Source of the DNA: 2-12-FULL-42-15 sp964196565
GTDB taxonomy: Bacteria; Pseudomonadota; Gammaproteobacteria; Coxiellales; Coxiellaceae
Length of the DNA stretch: 16,748 bases
Direction: 5' to 3'
Assembly (NCBI GenBank): GCA_964196565.1
Contig: CAXMUH010000043.1
Location: 1-16,748 of the forward strand
The translations under genes and the position numbers were made by a program. Shown one piece after another: positions 1 through 5,619 of the stretch; the stretch's first letter is position 1; every line of letters starts with the position of its first letter. Under the pieces are notes generated by a model. That model was not told the DNA's origin, searched no databases, and saw nothing but the letters and a program-made list of their open reading frames with translations.

Positions 1-87
1 AAGGTAACTCAATAAATCATTGAAGCCATTCATCTTCTTAAGACTAGCAATTCGAGATTTTCTACTGTTTCTAAAAAACCAGCCCAT
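1..87 (-). CDS. trbE: TrbE/VirB4-like conjugation ATPase, N-terminus only
   Basis: An open frame starts at an ATG two bases after the trbD stop codon and runs off the left edge, giving 29 residues beginning MGWFFRNSRKSR. No motif is visible in so short a piece. The assignment comes from position: in Trb systems trbE, the VirB4-type ATPase that powers pilus assembly and substrate transfer, directly follows trbB-trbC-trbD. The spacing suggests it belongs to the same leftward operon. The rest of the gene is needed to confirm it. Confidence 0.65.
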   Translation of the reverse strand, partial: MGWFFRNSRKSRIASLKKMNGFNDLLSYL

Positions 88-89
88 GC

Positions 90-413
90 TCACACCCCGC
101 CAATACTTTTAACAGATCTTATATCTGTTTTATTGGGATGACTTTTAGCAAGATAAAAAGGTCTCCAAGCATAACGACTGGCTCGCTTAATTAAAAACCC
201 GAGCTGAGGATCGTATTTAGAGACAATAACTAAAAGGCGATGCAAAACAACGAACAGCATAATCCCTATCAAGCAGCTTGGAAAATGCAGATGGGTTGCT
301 GCCACCAATGGGAAACACAACACACTGTTAAACACCACCAAACGCTTTTCCACGCCCGCTATTAACAAGGGACGAAGCATGGCTTTATTGATCGGCATCA
401 TCGTGTTACTCAT
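90..413 (-). CDS. trbD: TrbD/VirB3-like inner-membrane T4SS protein
   Basis: This 107-residue protein has the size and layout of the VirB3/TrbD family: a short polar N-terminus, a hydrophobic hairpin at about residues 27 to 62, and a polar, basic C-terminal tail. VirB3 proteins sit in the inner membrane and work with the VirB4 ATPase during pilus assembly. The start codon overlaps the trbC stop by four bases (ATGA), so the two are probably translationally coupled, and the trbE start follows almost at once. The identity rests on size, hydrophobicity and the trbB-trbC-trbD-trbE order more than on conserved residues. Confidence 0.8.
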   Translation of the reverse strand: MSNTMMPINKAMLRPLLIAGVEKRLVVFNSVLCFPLVAATHLHFPSCLIGIMLFVVLHRLLVIVSKYDPQLGFLIKRASRYAWRPFYLAKSHPNKTDIRSVKSIGGV

Positions 414-721
414 AATACTGCCCCATTAAATCCTATAAACCCTGTGATAATTTGACCTGCAAAAATAGCGATAGAAACTCCACAAGCTACTTGCACAAAG
501 CGTTTAGCACCGCCTTGCAAATCAGCAAATGCCATCACCAAACCACAAGAAAAAATAGCCATCACTGAAATCGCATAAGCAACGGGTCCTGTTAATGAGT
601 TGACAATACTATTTAAAATCCTTTCCCATGCGTATACCCCCGTTTGTGCTGCAAAGGATGACAACGGCAACAGCAGCAACATTGAGAAAATAATTTTCGG
701 CATCGATACTATTTTTTTCAC
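410..721 (-). CDS. trbC: TrbC/VirB2-like conjugative pilin precursor
   Basis: This 103-residue protein is the likely major pilin of the conjugative T4SS. It has a basic N-terminus and a signal peptide ending near SSFA-A (residues 21 to 25), followed by two long hydrophobic segments at about 44 to 66 and 76 to 98 joined by a short loop containing GGAKR. This is the standard TrbC/VirB2 plan: cleavage, membrane insertion, then assembly into the pilus. The start is GTG, overlapping the trbB stop as GTGA, with GGAAG upstream. An internal ATG at codon 7 is an alternative that would still leave a signal peptide. Confidence 0.88.
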   Translation of the reverse strand: MKKIVSMPKIIFSMLLLLPLSSFAAQTGVYAWERILNSIVNSLTGPVAYAISVMAIFSCGLVMAFADLQGGAKRFVQVACGVSIAIFAGQIITGFIGFNGAVL

Positions 722-1665
722 TTTTGTTCTTCCATGTTATGCATGATAAATTCTTGGGGTTCTCGATCATAACCATCAATACGGATAATTTCAGTTACTC
801 TGCGACCTGAAATAGAGCTAGGATCCAAGTTCAACTGAACAATAACATCAAGCGCCTCACCCATAAGTGAATAAGGCGCATGATGTGTTGCCTCCAGAGA
901 GAGATCGGTTACCCGCTGCAAGGCGGCAATAGCAGAATTTGCATGAATGGTTGCAATGCCACCAGGACAGCCTGTATTCCAGGCTTTAAGCATATCGAGA
1001 CAAGCACCATCGCGCACTTCACCGACAATTATTCGATCAGGTGAGTTGCGCATAGCAATCCACAACAATCGGCGCATATCGGCATGGTCTGTTGTTACCA
1101 TTGGTTTGCAATTAGCAACCTTGCATTGCAATTCTGGCACTTGCTCTAATAATAAAACGCGGTGACCCTTCGGCACGACTTCCTTTATTTCATTAAGCAG
1201 TGCATTTGTTAGAGTCGTTTTGCCGGTTCCCGGGCCACCGCTAACCAGTATGTTTTTTCTTTCTCTTATTGCTTTGTTTAATAGCTTTGATTGGCATTTT
1301 GAAATAATCCCCTGTTCCACATAGTCACTTAAGGTATAAATTTTCTTAGCGCGTTTACGGATGTTAAATGAAACGCCCTCTGTCAGTGGTGGAATCGTTA
1401 TATTGATTCGCTCACCTTGAAAAGGTAAGCACGTATCTAGGTAAGGTTTTTTAGCATTAAGGTATTGGTTGGAATATTGTGCCAATGCGTGCACAAAGGA
1501 TAAGGCATCTTGCTCTGATAAATAACCTGCTTCAATTACACCGTGTTTGCGATGAACAGACCAGAGTATTCCATCAGGGTTACGCATGATTTCGGTAACA
1601 GCATCGTCTTTTAGTGCTGTCTGTATGGTTTTTTCTAGTTTTTTTTCTAAATAGTCCGGGTTCAT
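718..1665 (-). CDS. trbB: TrbB/VirB11-family secretion ATPase
   Basis: This is a cytoplasmic hexameric ATPase of the conjugative T4SS, 315 residues long as expected for TrbB. The N-terminal domain carries a typical EIMRNPDG segment near residues 25 to 32. The ATPase domain shows a Walker A motif GGPGTGKT (143-150), a Walker B region RIIVGEVRD (211-219) and a His box TIHAN (239-243). VirB11 ATPases help switch between pilus assembly and DNA transfer. The gene heads a tightly overlapping trbB-trbC-trbD-trbE operon. Its ATG has no clear Shine-Dalgarno sequence; instead an 8-bp inverted repeat ends four bases upstream, which may affect translation. Confidence 0.93.
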   Translation of the reverse strand: MNPDYLEKKLEKTIQTALKDDAVTEIMRNPDGILWSVHRKHGVIEAGYLSEQDALSFVHALAQYSNQYLNAKKPYLDTCLPFQGERINITIPPLTEGVSFNIRKRAKKIYTLSDYVEQGIISKCQSKLLNKAIRERKNILVSGGPGTGKTTLTNALLNEIKEVVPKGHRVLLLEQVPELQCKVANCKPMVTTDHADMRRLLWIAMRNSPDRIIVGEVRDGACLDMLKAWNTGCPGGIATIHANSAIAALQRVTDLSLEATHHAPYSLMGEALDVIVQLNLDPSSISGRRVTEIIRIDGYDREPQEFIMHNMEEQK

Positions 1666-1669
1666 TTAA

Positions 1670-1697
1670 CTGATCTTTTTCTTTCAACTAAGATCAG
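1670..1697 (-). promoter_or_regulatory. Inverted repeat in the trbB leader
   Basis: Eight-base arms CTGATCTT and AAGATCAG are separated by 12 bases and end four bases before the trbB ATG. In RNA they would form a hairpin over the ribosome-docking region. No GGAG-type ribosome site is visible here. It could be a translational control element or a protein-binding dyad; the sequence alone does not decide. Confidence 0.45.
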
Positions 1698-1723
1698 GAT
1701 AACCCGCAACCTCAATAAAAGCA

Positions 1724-1739
1724 CCACCCCTAGGGGTGG
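1724..1739. promoter_or_regulatory. 16-bp perfect palindrome between luxR-like gene and trbB
   Basis: CCACCCCTAGGGGTGG is a perfect palindrome 11 bases past the end of the short LuxR-like gene. On the minus strand it is followed by TGCTTTTATT, so it could be a weak intrinsic terminator or attenuator before the trb operon. It could equally be an operator; LuxR-type HTH proteins often bind dyads. Confidence 0.5.
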
Positions 1740-1750
1740 AATTTTATTTT

Positions 1751-1975
1751 TTATTGAATTAATTTTTCAAGATCAATTGCTCTAATTCGACAATCAATTG
1801 TGCTAATCAAAGCACCTGTAATCGTCTGACATCCCAGCTTTTTTAACAGCACCTTACGATGCCATTTAACGGTTTCTGGACTGATATGTAGCTTGCTAGC
1901 CGTTTCAGTTAGCGTTTTATCTTTTGCAGCCCAATACAAGCATTGCTTTTCTCTTGCTGATAATGCTCCGTTCAT
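1751..1975 (-). CDS. Short LuxR/GerE-type DNA-binding regulator
   Basis: This 74-residue protein is essentially a bare LuxR-type helix-turn-helix: LSAREKQCLYWAAKDKTLTE, then ISPETVKWHRKVLLKKLGC, the typical GerE recognition-helix pattern. It has no sensor or receiver domain. I chose the ATG at 1975 because it overlaps the upstream stop as ATGA and has AGAGGG six bases before it; a longer reading from 2008 is less likely. It is co-transcribed with the replication-like genes and lies just before the trb operon, so a role in controlling transfer genes is a reasonable inference. In Legionella lvr/trb islands, a CsrA-like gene occupies a comparable position, as far as I recall. Confidence 0.8.
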   Translation of the reverse strand: MNGALSAREKQCLYWAAKDKTLTETASKLHISPETVKWHRKVLLKKLGCQTITGALISTIDCRIRAIDLEKLIQ

Positions 1976-2604
1976 ATCAAACCCTCTAGAGTAGGTTTTA
2001 TGGAGCAACTAAGCGTTGGTAAACATAAAGCTTCACCTCGCATAAATCGATAGCACAGTGCACTATATATTTTCTTAAAGTTTGGATAATTTTCATCATC
2101 AATAGAGCCCATAGTTTTCTTTTTCAATTGAAAAGCAGCAACCCTAACCAGAGGGTGAGTCCAGAATTCATTCGTAATACGCTCATTGTTTTGGGCTTCC
2201 GCGAAAGCAACATGTGCCCTTGGTAAACCAAAGTCTTCAAAGCGTCGCTCACAATACATGCGGAACTCTTTTACATTAGGTGGCCAAGCCTCGTATTTTT
2301 CACGCTCTTCCTGCGTAACAAGCCTAATAACGCGCTTAAAGCCATACTCCAAGTCTTCTCGTTTTAAATCTTTCAATGCCTCCAACCAAACGCCATTATC
2401 TTGTTCACCAAAGTTCTTTAAAAATTTATATCCAAAAGCTTTGGTAAGACTGAGCCAAAGCCACGCAATATCTTTATCTGTGATGGTCAATGACACGCCC
2501 CTCTCTCTTGAGGAGTTTTTGGTTAGCGCTGAAGACGCGATCGACGGCGGATTGGTTTTTACTGGTGGGATATCGGTTTGACGTTGAGTTGTTCTGTTTA
2601 ACAT
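1972..2604 (-). CDS. Phage replication protein P-like helicase loader (LvrB-like)
   Basis: This 210-residue protein resembles the phage lambda P family, which delivers the host DnaB helicase to an origin. The visible signature is a conserved W, then LEALKDLKREDLEYGFKRVI (residues 76-95), then the family-typical WPPNVKEFRMYC (107-118). The start at 2604 is backed by a perfect AAGGAG seven bases upstream, although it lies 131 bases inside the preceding gene. A later GTG at 2496 would cut the overlap to 23 bases but has a poorer ribosome site. The partner upstream looks like an initiator, so the pair may replicate the excised element. Position also matches genes annotated lvrB in Legionella islands, from memory. 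Confidence 0.7.
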   Translation of the reverse strand: MLNRTTQRQTDIPPVKTNPPSIASSALTKNSSRERGVSLTITDKDIAWLWLSLTKAFGYKFLKNFGEQDNGVWLEALKDLKREDLEYGFKRVIRLVTQEEREKYEAWPPNVKEFRMYCERRFEDFGLPRAHVAFAEAQNNERITNEFWTHPLVRVAAFQLKKKTMGSIDDENYPNFKKIYSALCYRFMRGEALCLPTLSCSIKPTLEGLI

Positions 2605-3310
2605 TTTTTTTCTCCTTGTGGTATTGCTTGGATCGTAGTAGCCAACCTAAAAATTCCGCATTCCAATCACAGCGCTTTGTTGCCCTGGACTGGTGATAGA
2701 CAATAAATTTCATTAACTCATCGCAACATTCTGCTGTTGGACAATGATGCTTTTTTGCTTTTTCAGTTACAGCTGTTGAGGGTTGAAAATTTTCTGCGAT
2801 TAAAGAAATTCCACTATCCGCTAGAGAGAGAGTTATATTATTACCGGATACCGGAGGTGTGGCGGCTTTTGCGGATTTAGTGGTGGCGGATTTTTTCTGA
2901 CTTTCTTCATTATCTATTGAATTTTCTATATTTTTCCTAGGCGATGTAGTGGCGGTTTGTAGTGGCGGCTTTAAGGCGGCTTTATTTTGATCGCACTTAT
3001 CTGTTGTTGCTAATGGACACTGCAGAATCAACTTTTTGTAACAAGATCGAAGCTTAATAACACCTGCTTTTTCCAACCCTTTCAGCGCACGCTTAATTTG
3101 ATCTTTGCTAAAACTTTCGGTTTTATAGCCTTGATGTGGATCGACATAAATCTCTTCCCGCAATGATTGATAGCTGATGCCGCGTTTAATACCTACAATA
3201 CCAGTGGCATAATCCATGTAGGGTCTAATTCCCATTAGGTAAAGTAGTATTTGCACATGAGGTAAACCTCGTAGTGCCGCTCGCTCCTGGTGATTTACCT
3301 TGTAGCTCAT
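2474..3310 (-). CDS. Winged-helix initiator-like protein (LvrA-like, lambda O-like position)
   Basis: This 278-residue protein has an N-terminal region (about 1 to 95) that reads as a winged-helix DNA-binding fold, with ISYQSLREEIYV and SKDQIKRALKGLEKAGVIKL (67-86) matching a recognition helix followed by a wing. A low-complexity linker rich in A, T, P and K follows (about 108 to 155), then a C-terminal part with a Cys/His cluster (HHCPTAECCDE) and a basic tail. I recall similar N-termini in proteins called LvrA in Legionella mobile islands. It precedes a P-like helicase loader, the same order as lambda O-P, so an initiator role is plausible. The linker DNA carries repeated GTGGCGG motifs. 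A transcriptional regulator is the alternative. Confidence 0.7.
   Translation of the reverse strand: MSYKVNHQERAALRGLPHVQILLYLMGIRPYMDYATGIVGIKRGISYQSLREEIYVDPHQGYKTESFSKDQIKRALKGLEKAGVIKLRSCYKKLILQCPLATTDKCDQNKAALKPPLQTATTSPRKNIENSIDNEESQKKSATTKSAKAATPPVSGNNITLSLADSGISLIAENFQPSTAVTEKAKKHHCPTAECCDELMKFIVYHQSRATKRCDWNAEFLGWLLRSKQYHKEKKNVKQNNSTSNRYPTSKNQSAVDRVFSANQKLLKREGRVIDHHR
2859..2979. repeat. GTGGCGG repeat cluster around an AT-rich core (candidate iterons)
   Basis: Written on the plus strand, GTGGCGG occurs at 2859-2865, 2883-2889, 2949-2955 and 2962-2968, with a degenerate AAGGCGG at 2973-2979. The copies at 2946-2958 and 2959-2971 form a 13-bp tandem, GTAGTGGCGG plus YTT. Between the two clusters lies a markedly AT-rich stretch, about 2890-2940. 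Iterons beside an AT-rich region inside an initiator gene is how the lambda origin is built. The same bases encode an Ala/Thr/Pro-rich linker, so codon repetition is the competing explanation. Confidence 0.45.
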
Positions 3311-3371
3311 AGTTTGCTCAACCTTGACGCACCAATACAGTGTGTTTTATAAAAATTGCTGTGTTACAATG

Positions 3372-3387
3372 GCTGCGAATTTGCAGC
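3372..3387. promoter_or_regulatory. Imperfect 16-bp palindrome between divergent operons
   Basis: GCTGCGAATTTGCAGC is a palindrome with one mismatched pair. It lies between the leftward initiator-like gene and the rightward repressor gene. It could be a binding site for one of the nearby regulators. No partner copy is visible. Confidence 0.3.
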
Positions 3388-3400
3388 TTTCCCCGGTTAA

Positions 3401-3419
3401 ATAAAACGATACGTTTTAT
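3401..3419. promoter_or_regulatory. Operator 1: 19-bp palindrome at the repressor promoter
   Basis: ATAAAACGATACGTTTTAT has perfect 8-base arms around a central ATA. It overlaps a consensus -10 box, TATAAT at 3417-3422, that would serve the rightward repressor gene; no good -35 is seen. This is the expected layout for autoregulation by a CI-like repressor. A related copy lies at 9697-9715. Confidence 0.65.
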
Positions 3420-3431
3420 AATGTGGATTGC

Positions 3432-3450
3432 ATTGCACGATACGTGTTTT
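3432..3450. promoter_or_regulatory. Operator 2: second, weaker operator-like site
   Basis: The core CACG-ATA-CGTG (3436-3446) shares the ACGATACGT centre of operator 1 and lies 31 bases (about three helical turns) downstream, before the repressor start. Over 19 bases it matches operator 1 at 14 positions. Two spaced sites of different strength are typical of CI-type control regions. Confidence 0.5.
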
Positions 3451-3482
3451 GTCAACGGTGAAATTAAAGGGTTCGCTTAATC

Positions 3483-4166
3483 ATGAGCATTAAAAAAGAA
3501 ATCGCCTCCAGAATAACCACATCCAGAAAAAATTTAGGCATCACTATTAAAGAGCTTTCCGCCAGAACGAAAACACTTTCCGCTGGTCGAATAAGCAACT
3601 GGGAGCAAGGAACACGCACCCCCGGCCCCACAGAGGCAAAACTACTTGCAACAACCCTAGATGTCGCCGCCTCATACCTATTGGGAATGAGCGATGATCC
3701 ACGAGGCGAGCTAACGCTAAACGAAAACTCATTACCGAACTGCATCCCAATGCTTTCACACGATGAAATCAAAACCATACAAATTTCAACTGAGAAAGAA
3801 TCAGTAGCACTATCACCCTTTTCAACAGAGCAAGAAAAATTATTCATGGAAGGTAACCATGAAAAAAAACCTGGGCCAAGAACATTCGCTACAAAAGTTG
3901 ACGACAACAGCATGTCACCAGAATTTCTACCTAACGATATTGTTATCGCTGACCCAAATCAAAAACCAAAACCAGGAAAATTCGTAATTGCCCAGCTCAC
4001 ATCATCTGATGACATTGTTATACGAAGATACCGAGAAATAACCACTTCAGCTCATAACGAATATGAGCTTATACCACTCAATCCAGACTGGCGGACTCAT
4101 CGTATTCGTGATAATGATGAGGGGAGGGTTTTAGCGACGATCATAGAGCATCGCCGTTATTGGTAA
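3483..4166 (+). CDS. CI/LexA-like XRE-S24 repressor
   Basis: This 227-residue protein has an N-terminal XRE helix-turn-helix (about 7 to 62; LSAGRISNWEQGTRTP is the recognition part) and a C-terminal S24 LexA-like fold from about 130. The nucleophile motif DNSMSP is present with Ser143. At the position of the catalytic lysine (VKR in LexA) it has IRR, so Arg181 replaces Lys, and no clear Ala-Gly cleavage site is visible. Self-cleavage on DNA damage may therefore be lost. It is divergent from the replication/transfer operon, with two operator-like sites in between, and a third site precedes the integrase module. It is probably the master repressor of the element, comparable in position to LvrR of Legionella islands, from memory. 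Confidence 0.85.
   Translation: MSIKKEIASRITTSRKNLGITIKELSARTKTLSAGRISNWEQGTRTPGPTEAKLLATTLDVAASYLLGMSDDPRGELTLNENSLPNCIPMLSHDEIKTIQISTEKESVALSPFSTEQEKLFMEGNHEKKPGPRTFATKVDDNSMSPEFLPNDIVIADPNQKPKPGKFVIAQLTSSDDIVIRRYREITTSAHNEYELIPLNPDWRTHRIRDNDEGRVLATIIEHRRYW
4028..4166 (+). repeat. Direct repeat, copy A (3' end of the intact repressor gene)
   Basis: These 139 bases, the last 46 codons of the repressor gene including the stop, recur at 5140-5275 with about ten substitutions and one three-base deletion. The two copies bracket the HNH-like gene. Confidence 0.9.
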
Positions 4167-4282
4167 TCACTGCCTTTATGTAAACGGCCTATTAAGTACG
4201 TGTAGTTATAAATCGGTTACTTACAAAACCAAAATTGCTCACAAATAATGCGCAGCCATCAACCCATCTAAGGATAGACTTT

Positions 4283-5068
4283 ATGAATTGCTGGATATGT
4301 GAAAAAATAGCTGATTCGAGAGAACACAAAACGAAAGCAACCATACTAAAAAAATATATGTTCGACGATAAAAAAAATTCACGAATAAAAATTACTTACT
4401 TGGATCCTGATAAAAGAGAAACCGAAAAGGTAAGAACAGTAGCAGCTCCGTCATCAAATTTAATGAAGTATCATCTTAATTTATGCACTGACTGTAATAA
4501 CACAAGGTCTCAGCCGTGGGATAATGAATACGAAAATTTTTTTACTTTTATTATTGAAAATGAAGTTAGAATAAAGAAGGAAATGTCTATTTCTCTCGAT
4601 AAAGATATAGACCCCAAGGTGTTGTTCAAATATTTCCTGAAATCTTTTGGGTGCTATATTGACAGCACAAAGTATGACAAAAAAAACCCAAGCATTGCCG
4701 TTCCCACTGTAATCAAAGATTCCTTGCTTAATGATATTCAATGCGAGGAATCACTAATAACAGTTTTTGCGGTAGACACTAGTCAAATCCATAGTTCTCT
4801 TAAAGAAATGAATATCATATGTAAGATGAATTTAGAAAAAATATGCAAAAATGGCATGGATATCTATTGTTATGAAGAATCATTTAACTGGCTTTCAATA
4901 TACTATTATTATTTTCAAGATAAACATAAGCTTCGCAATCTAATTAAAAGTCATCCCGCCACGTGGTTTGGCAAAGGGGAAAAAATAAAATTATTAAATA
5001 AAAAAGAGTGGTCGACCTTCGCTGAATCTTACATCAAAAAGAGAGACTGGCGAGAAGCTAAGTCTTAA
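4283..5068 (+). CDS. HNH-like/treble-clef protein of unknown function
   Basis: This 261-residue protein has an N-terminal metal-binding signature: CWIC (Cys3, Cys6), EH at 14-15, then LCTDCNNTRSQPWD with Cys68 and Cys71. Paired CxxC motifs around an EH and a CNxxR segment are typical of HNH-type nucleases, though I cannot identify the full catalytic set with certainty. The remainder is helical and basic with no recognisable domain. I start it at the ATG at 4283, with AAGGA eight bases upstream; an upstream TTG reading lacks such a site. The gene is visibly more A+T-rich than the conjugation genes. It sits between the intact repressor and a duplicated repressor tail, so it looks like recently acquired cargo. 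Anti-phage defence is a guess. Confidence 0.65.
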   Translation: MNCWICEKIADSREHKTKATILKKYMFDDKKNSRIKITYLDPDKRETEKVRTVAAPSSNLMKYHLNLCTDCNNTRSQPWDNEYENFFTFIIENEVRIKKEMSISLDKDIDPKVLFKYFLKSFGCYIDSTKYDKKNPSIAVPTVIKDSLLNDIQCEESLITVFAVDTSQIHSSLKEMNIICKMNLEKICKNGMDIYCYEESFNWLSIYYYYFQDKHKLRNLIKSHPATWFGKGEKIKLLNKKEWSTFAESYIKKRDWREAKS

Positions 5069-5139
5069 TTTTTCTTGCTACCGTACACAAAATCTGTATG
5101 CGCTCAGCAAACTACATGTACTTAACCGAGCACATACAA

Positions 5140-5275
5140 ATACCAAGAAATAACCACTTCAGCTCGTAATGACTATGAGCTTATACCACTCAATCCAGAT
5201 TGGCGAACTCATCGTATTAGTGATGATGAGGGGAAGGTTTTAGCGACGATCATAGAGCATCGGCGTTATTGGTAG
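5140..5275 (+). pseudogene. Remnant of a second repressor gene (C-terminal 44 codons)
   Basis: This is copy B of the direct repeat. It is in frame with the repressor C-terminus through to its own TAG, and translates to a variant ending TIIEHRRYW. A stop lies just upstream (TAA at 5123-5125) and there is no start, so it is not a gene. Several differences from copy A change amino acids (for example R to Q, E to D, R to S, R to K, one residue lost). This suggests the tail of a related repressor left behind by recombination rather than a very recent duplication. Confidence 0.85.
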
Positions 5276-5319
5276 TAGCAACAACGCTTATTCAATTAAA
5301 TTCACTAACACACCAAGCC

Positions 5320-5439
5320 TTATCTTGCTGCTATTTCAAAGTCTTGGCGTATCTCTGTTATGGTTTTATCACCTTTAACCGCCACCAAGGCAACGTGAAA
5401 TTTAAAGCTTGAGCTGTGTTTCTTACGTCTCGTATGCAT
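5320..5439 (-). pseudogene. IS3-family transposase OrfA fragment
   Basis: The minus strand encodes 39 residues, starting MHTRRKKHSSSFKFHVALVA and followed by KGDKTITEIRQDFEIAA, then stop. This is the start of an IS3/IS911-type OrfA, whose N-terminus usually reads RRKxxSxEFKxxVALxAxKGxKTxxELxxxF. The recognition helix, the rest of OrfA and all of OrfB are missing. I see no terminal inverted repeats. It is a decayed insertion-sequence scrap in the cargo region. Confidence 0.65.
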
Positions 5440-5508
5440 TTTCTATACAGTTACAGGAGCAGCATACTCTCTTAACTTATCAATTTCAGCGGTCTAAAAA
5501 TTGAGGGG

Positions 5509-5526
5509 TATTATAGTACTATAATA
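5509..5526. promoter_or_regulatory. 18-bp perfect palindrome overlapping a putative promoter
   Basis: TATTATAGTACTATAATA is a perfect palindrome upstream of the HEPN-like gene. It includes a consensus TATAAT (5520-5525) without a well-placed -35. A second reading pairs TTGAGG (5501-5506) with TATGTT (5525-5530) at 18 bases. Either way the palindrome would overlap the promoter, as expected of an operator. Confidence 0.5.
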
Positions 5527-5619
5527 TGTTGGAGCAGGCTTATTGTTTAAGATAGTGCAGTAAAAGTGCTGCTTGATTTTGACTCAAAGTTGATTGTTGG
5601 ATTTCGTAAAGGTGAGAGT

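Larger units (their letters stand above)
5276..5565. other. Intergenic cargo junction
   Basis: Between the repressor remnant and the HEPN-like gene I see only the transposase scrap (5320-5439) and the palindromic promoter region (5501-5530). Nothing else in it looks coding. Confidence 0.6.

Noticed and set aside
3464..3913. 149-codon open frame on the minus strand opposite the repressor gene
   Set aside because: It lies entirely within the repressor region on the other strand, has no recognisable domain, and the repressor has clear HTH and S24 motifs.
4193..4223. TAAGTA/TACTTA inverted repeat before the HNH-like gene
   Set aside because: Six-base AT-rich arms 19 bases apart are not significant without a promoter or a repeated copy.
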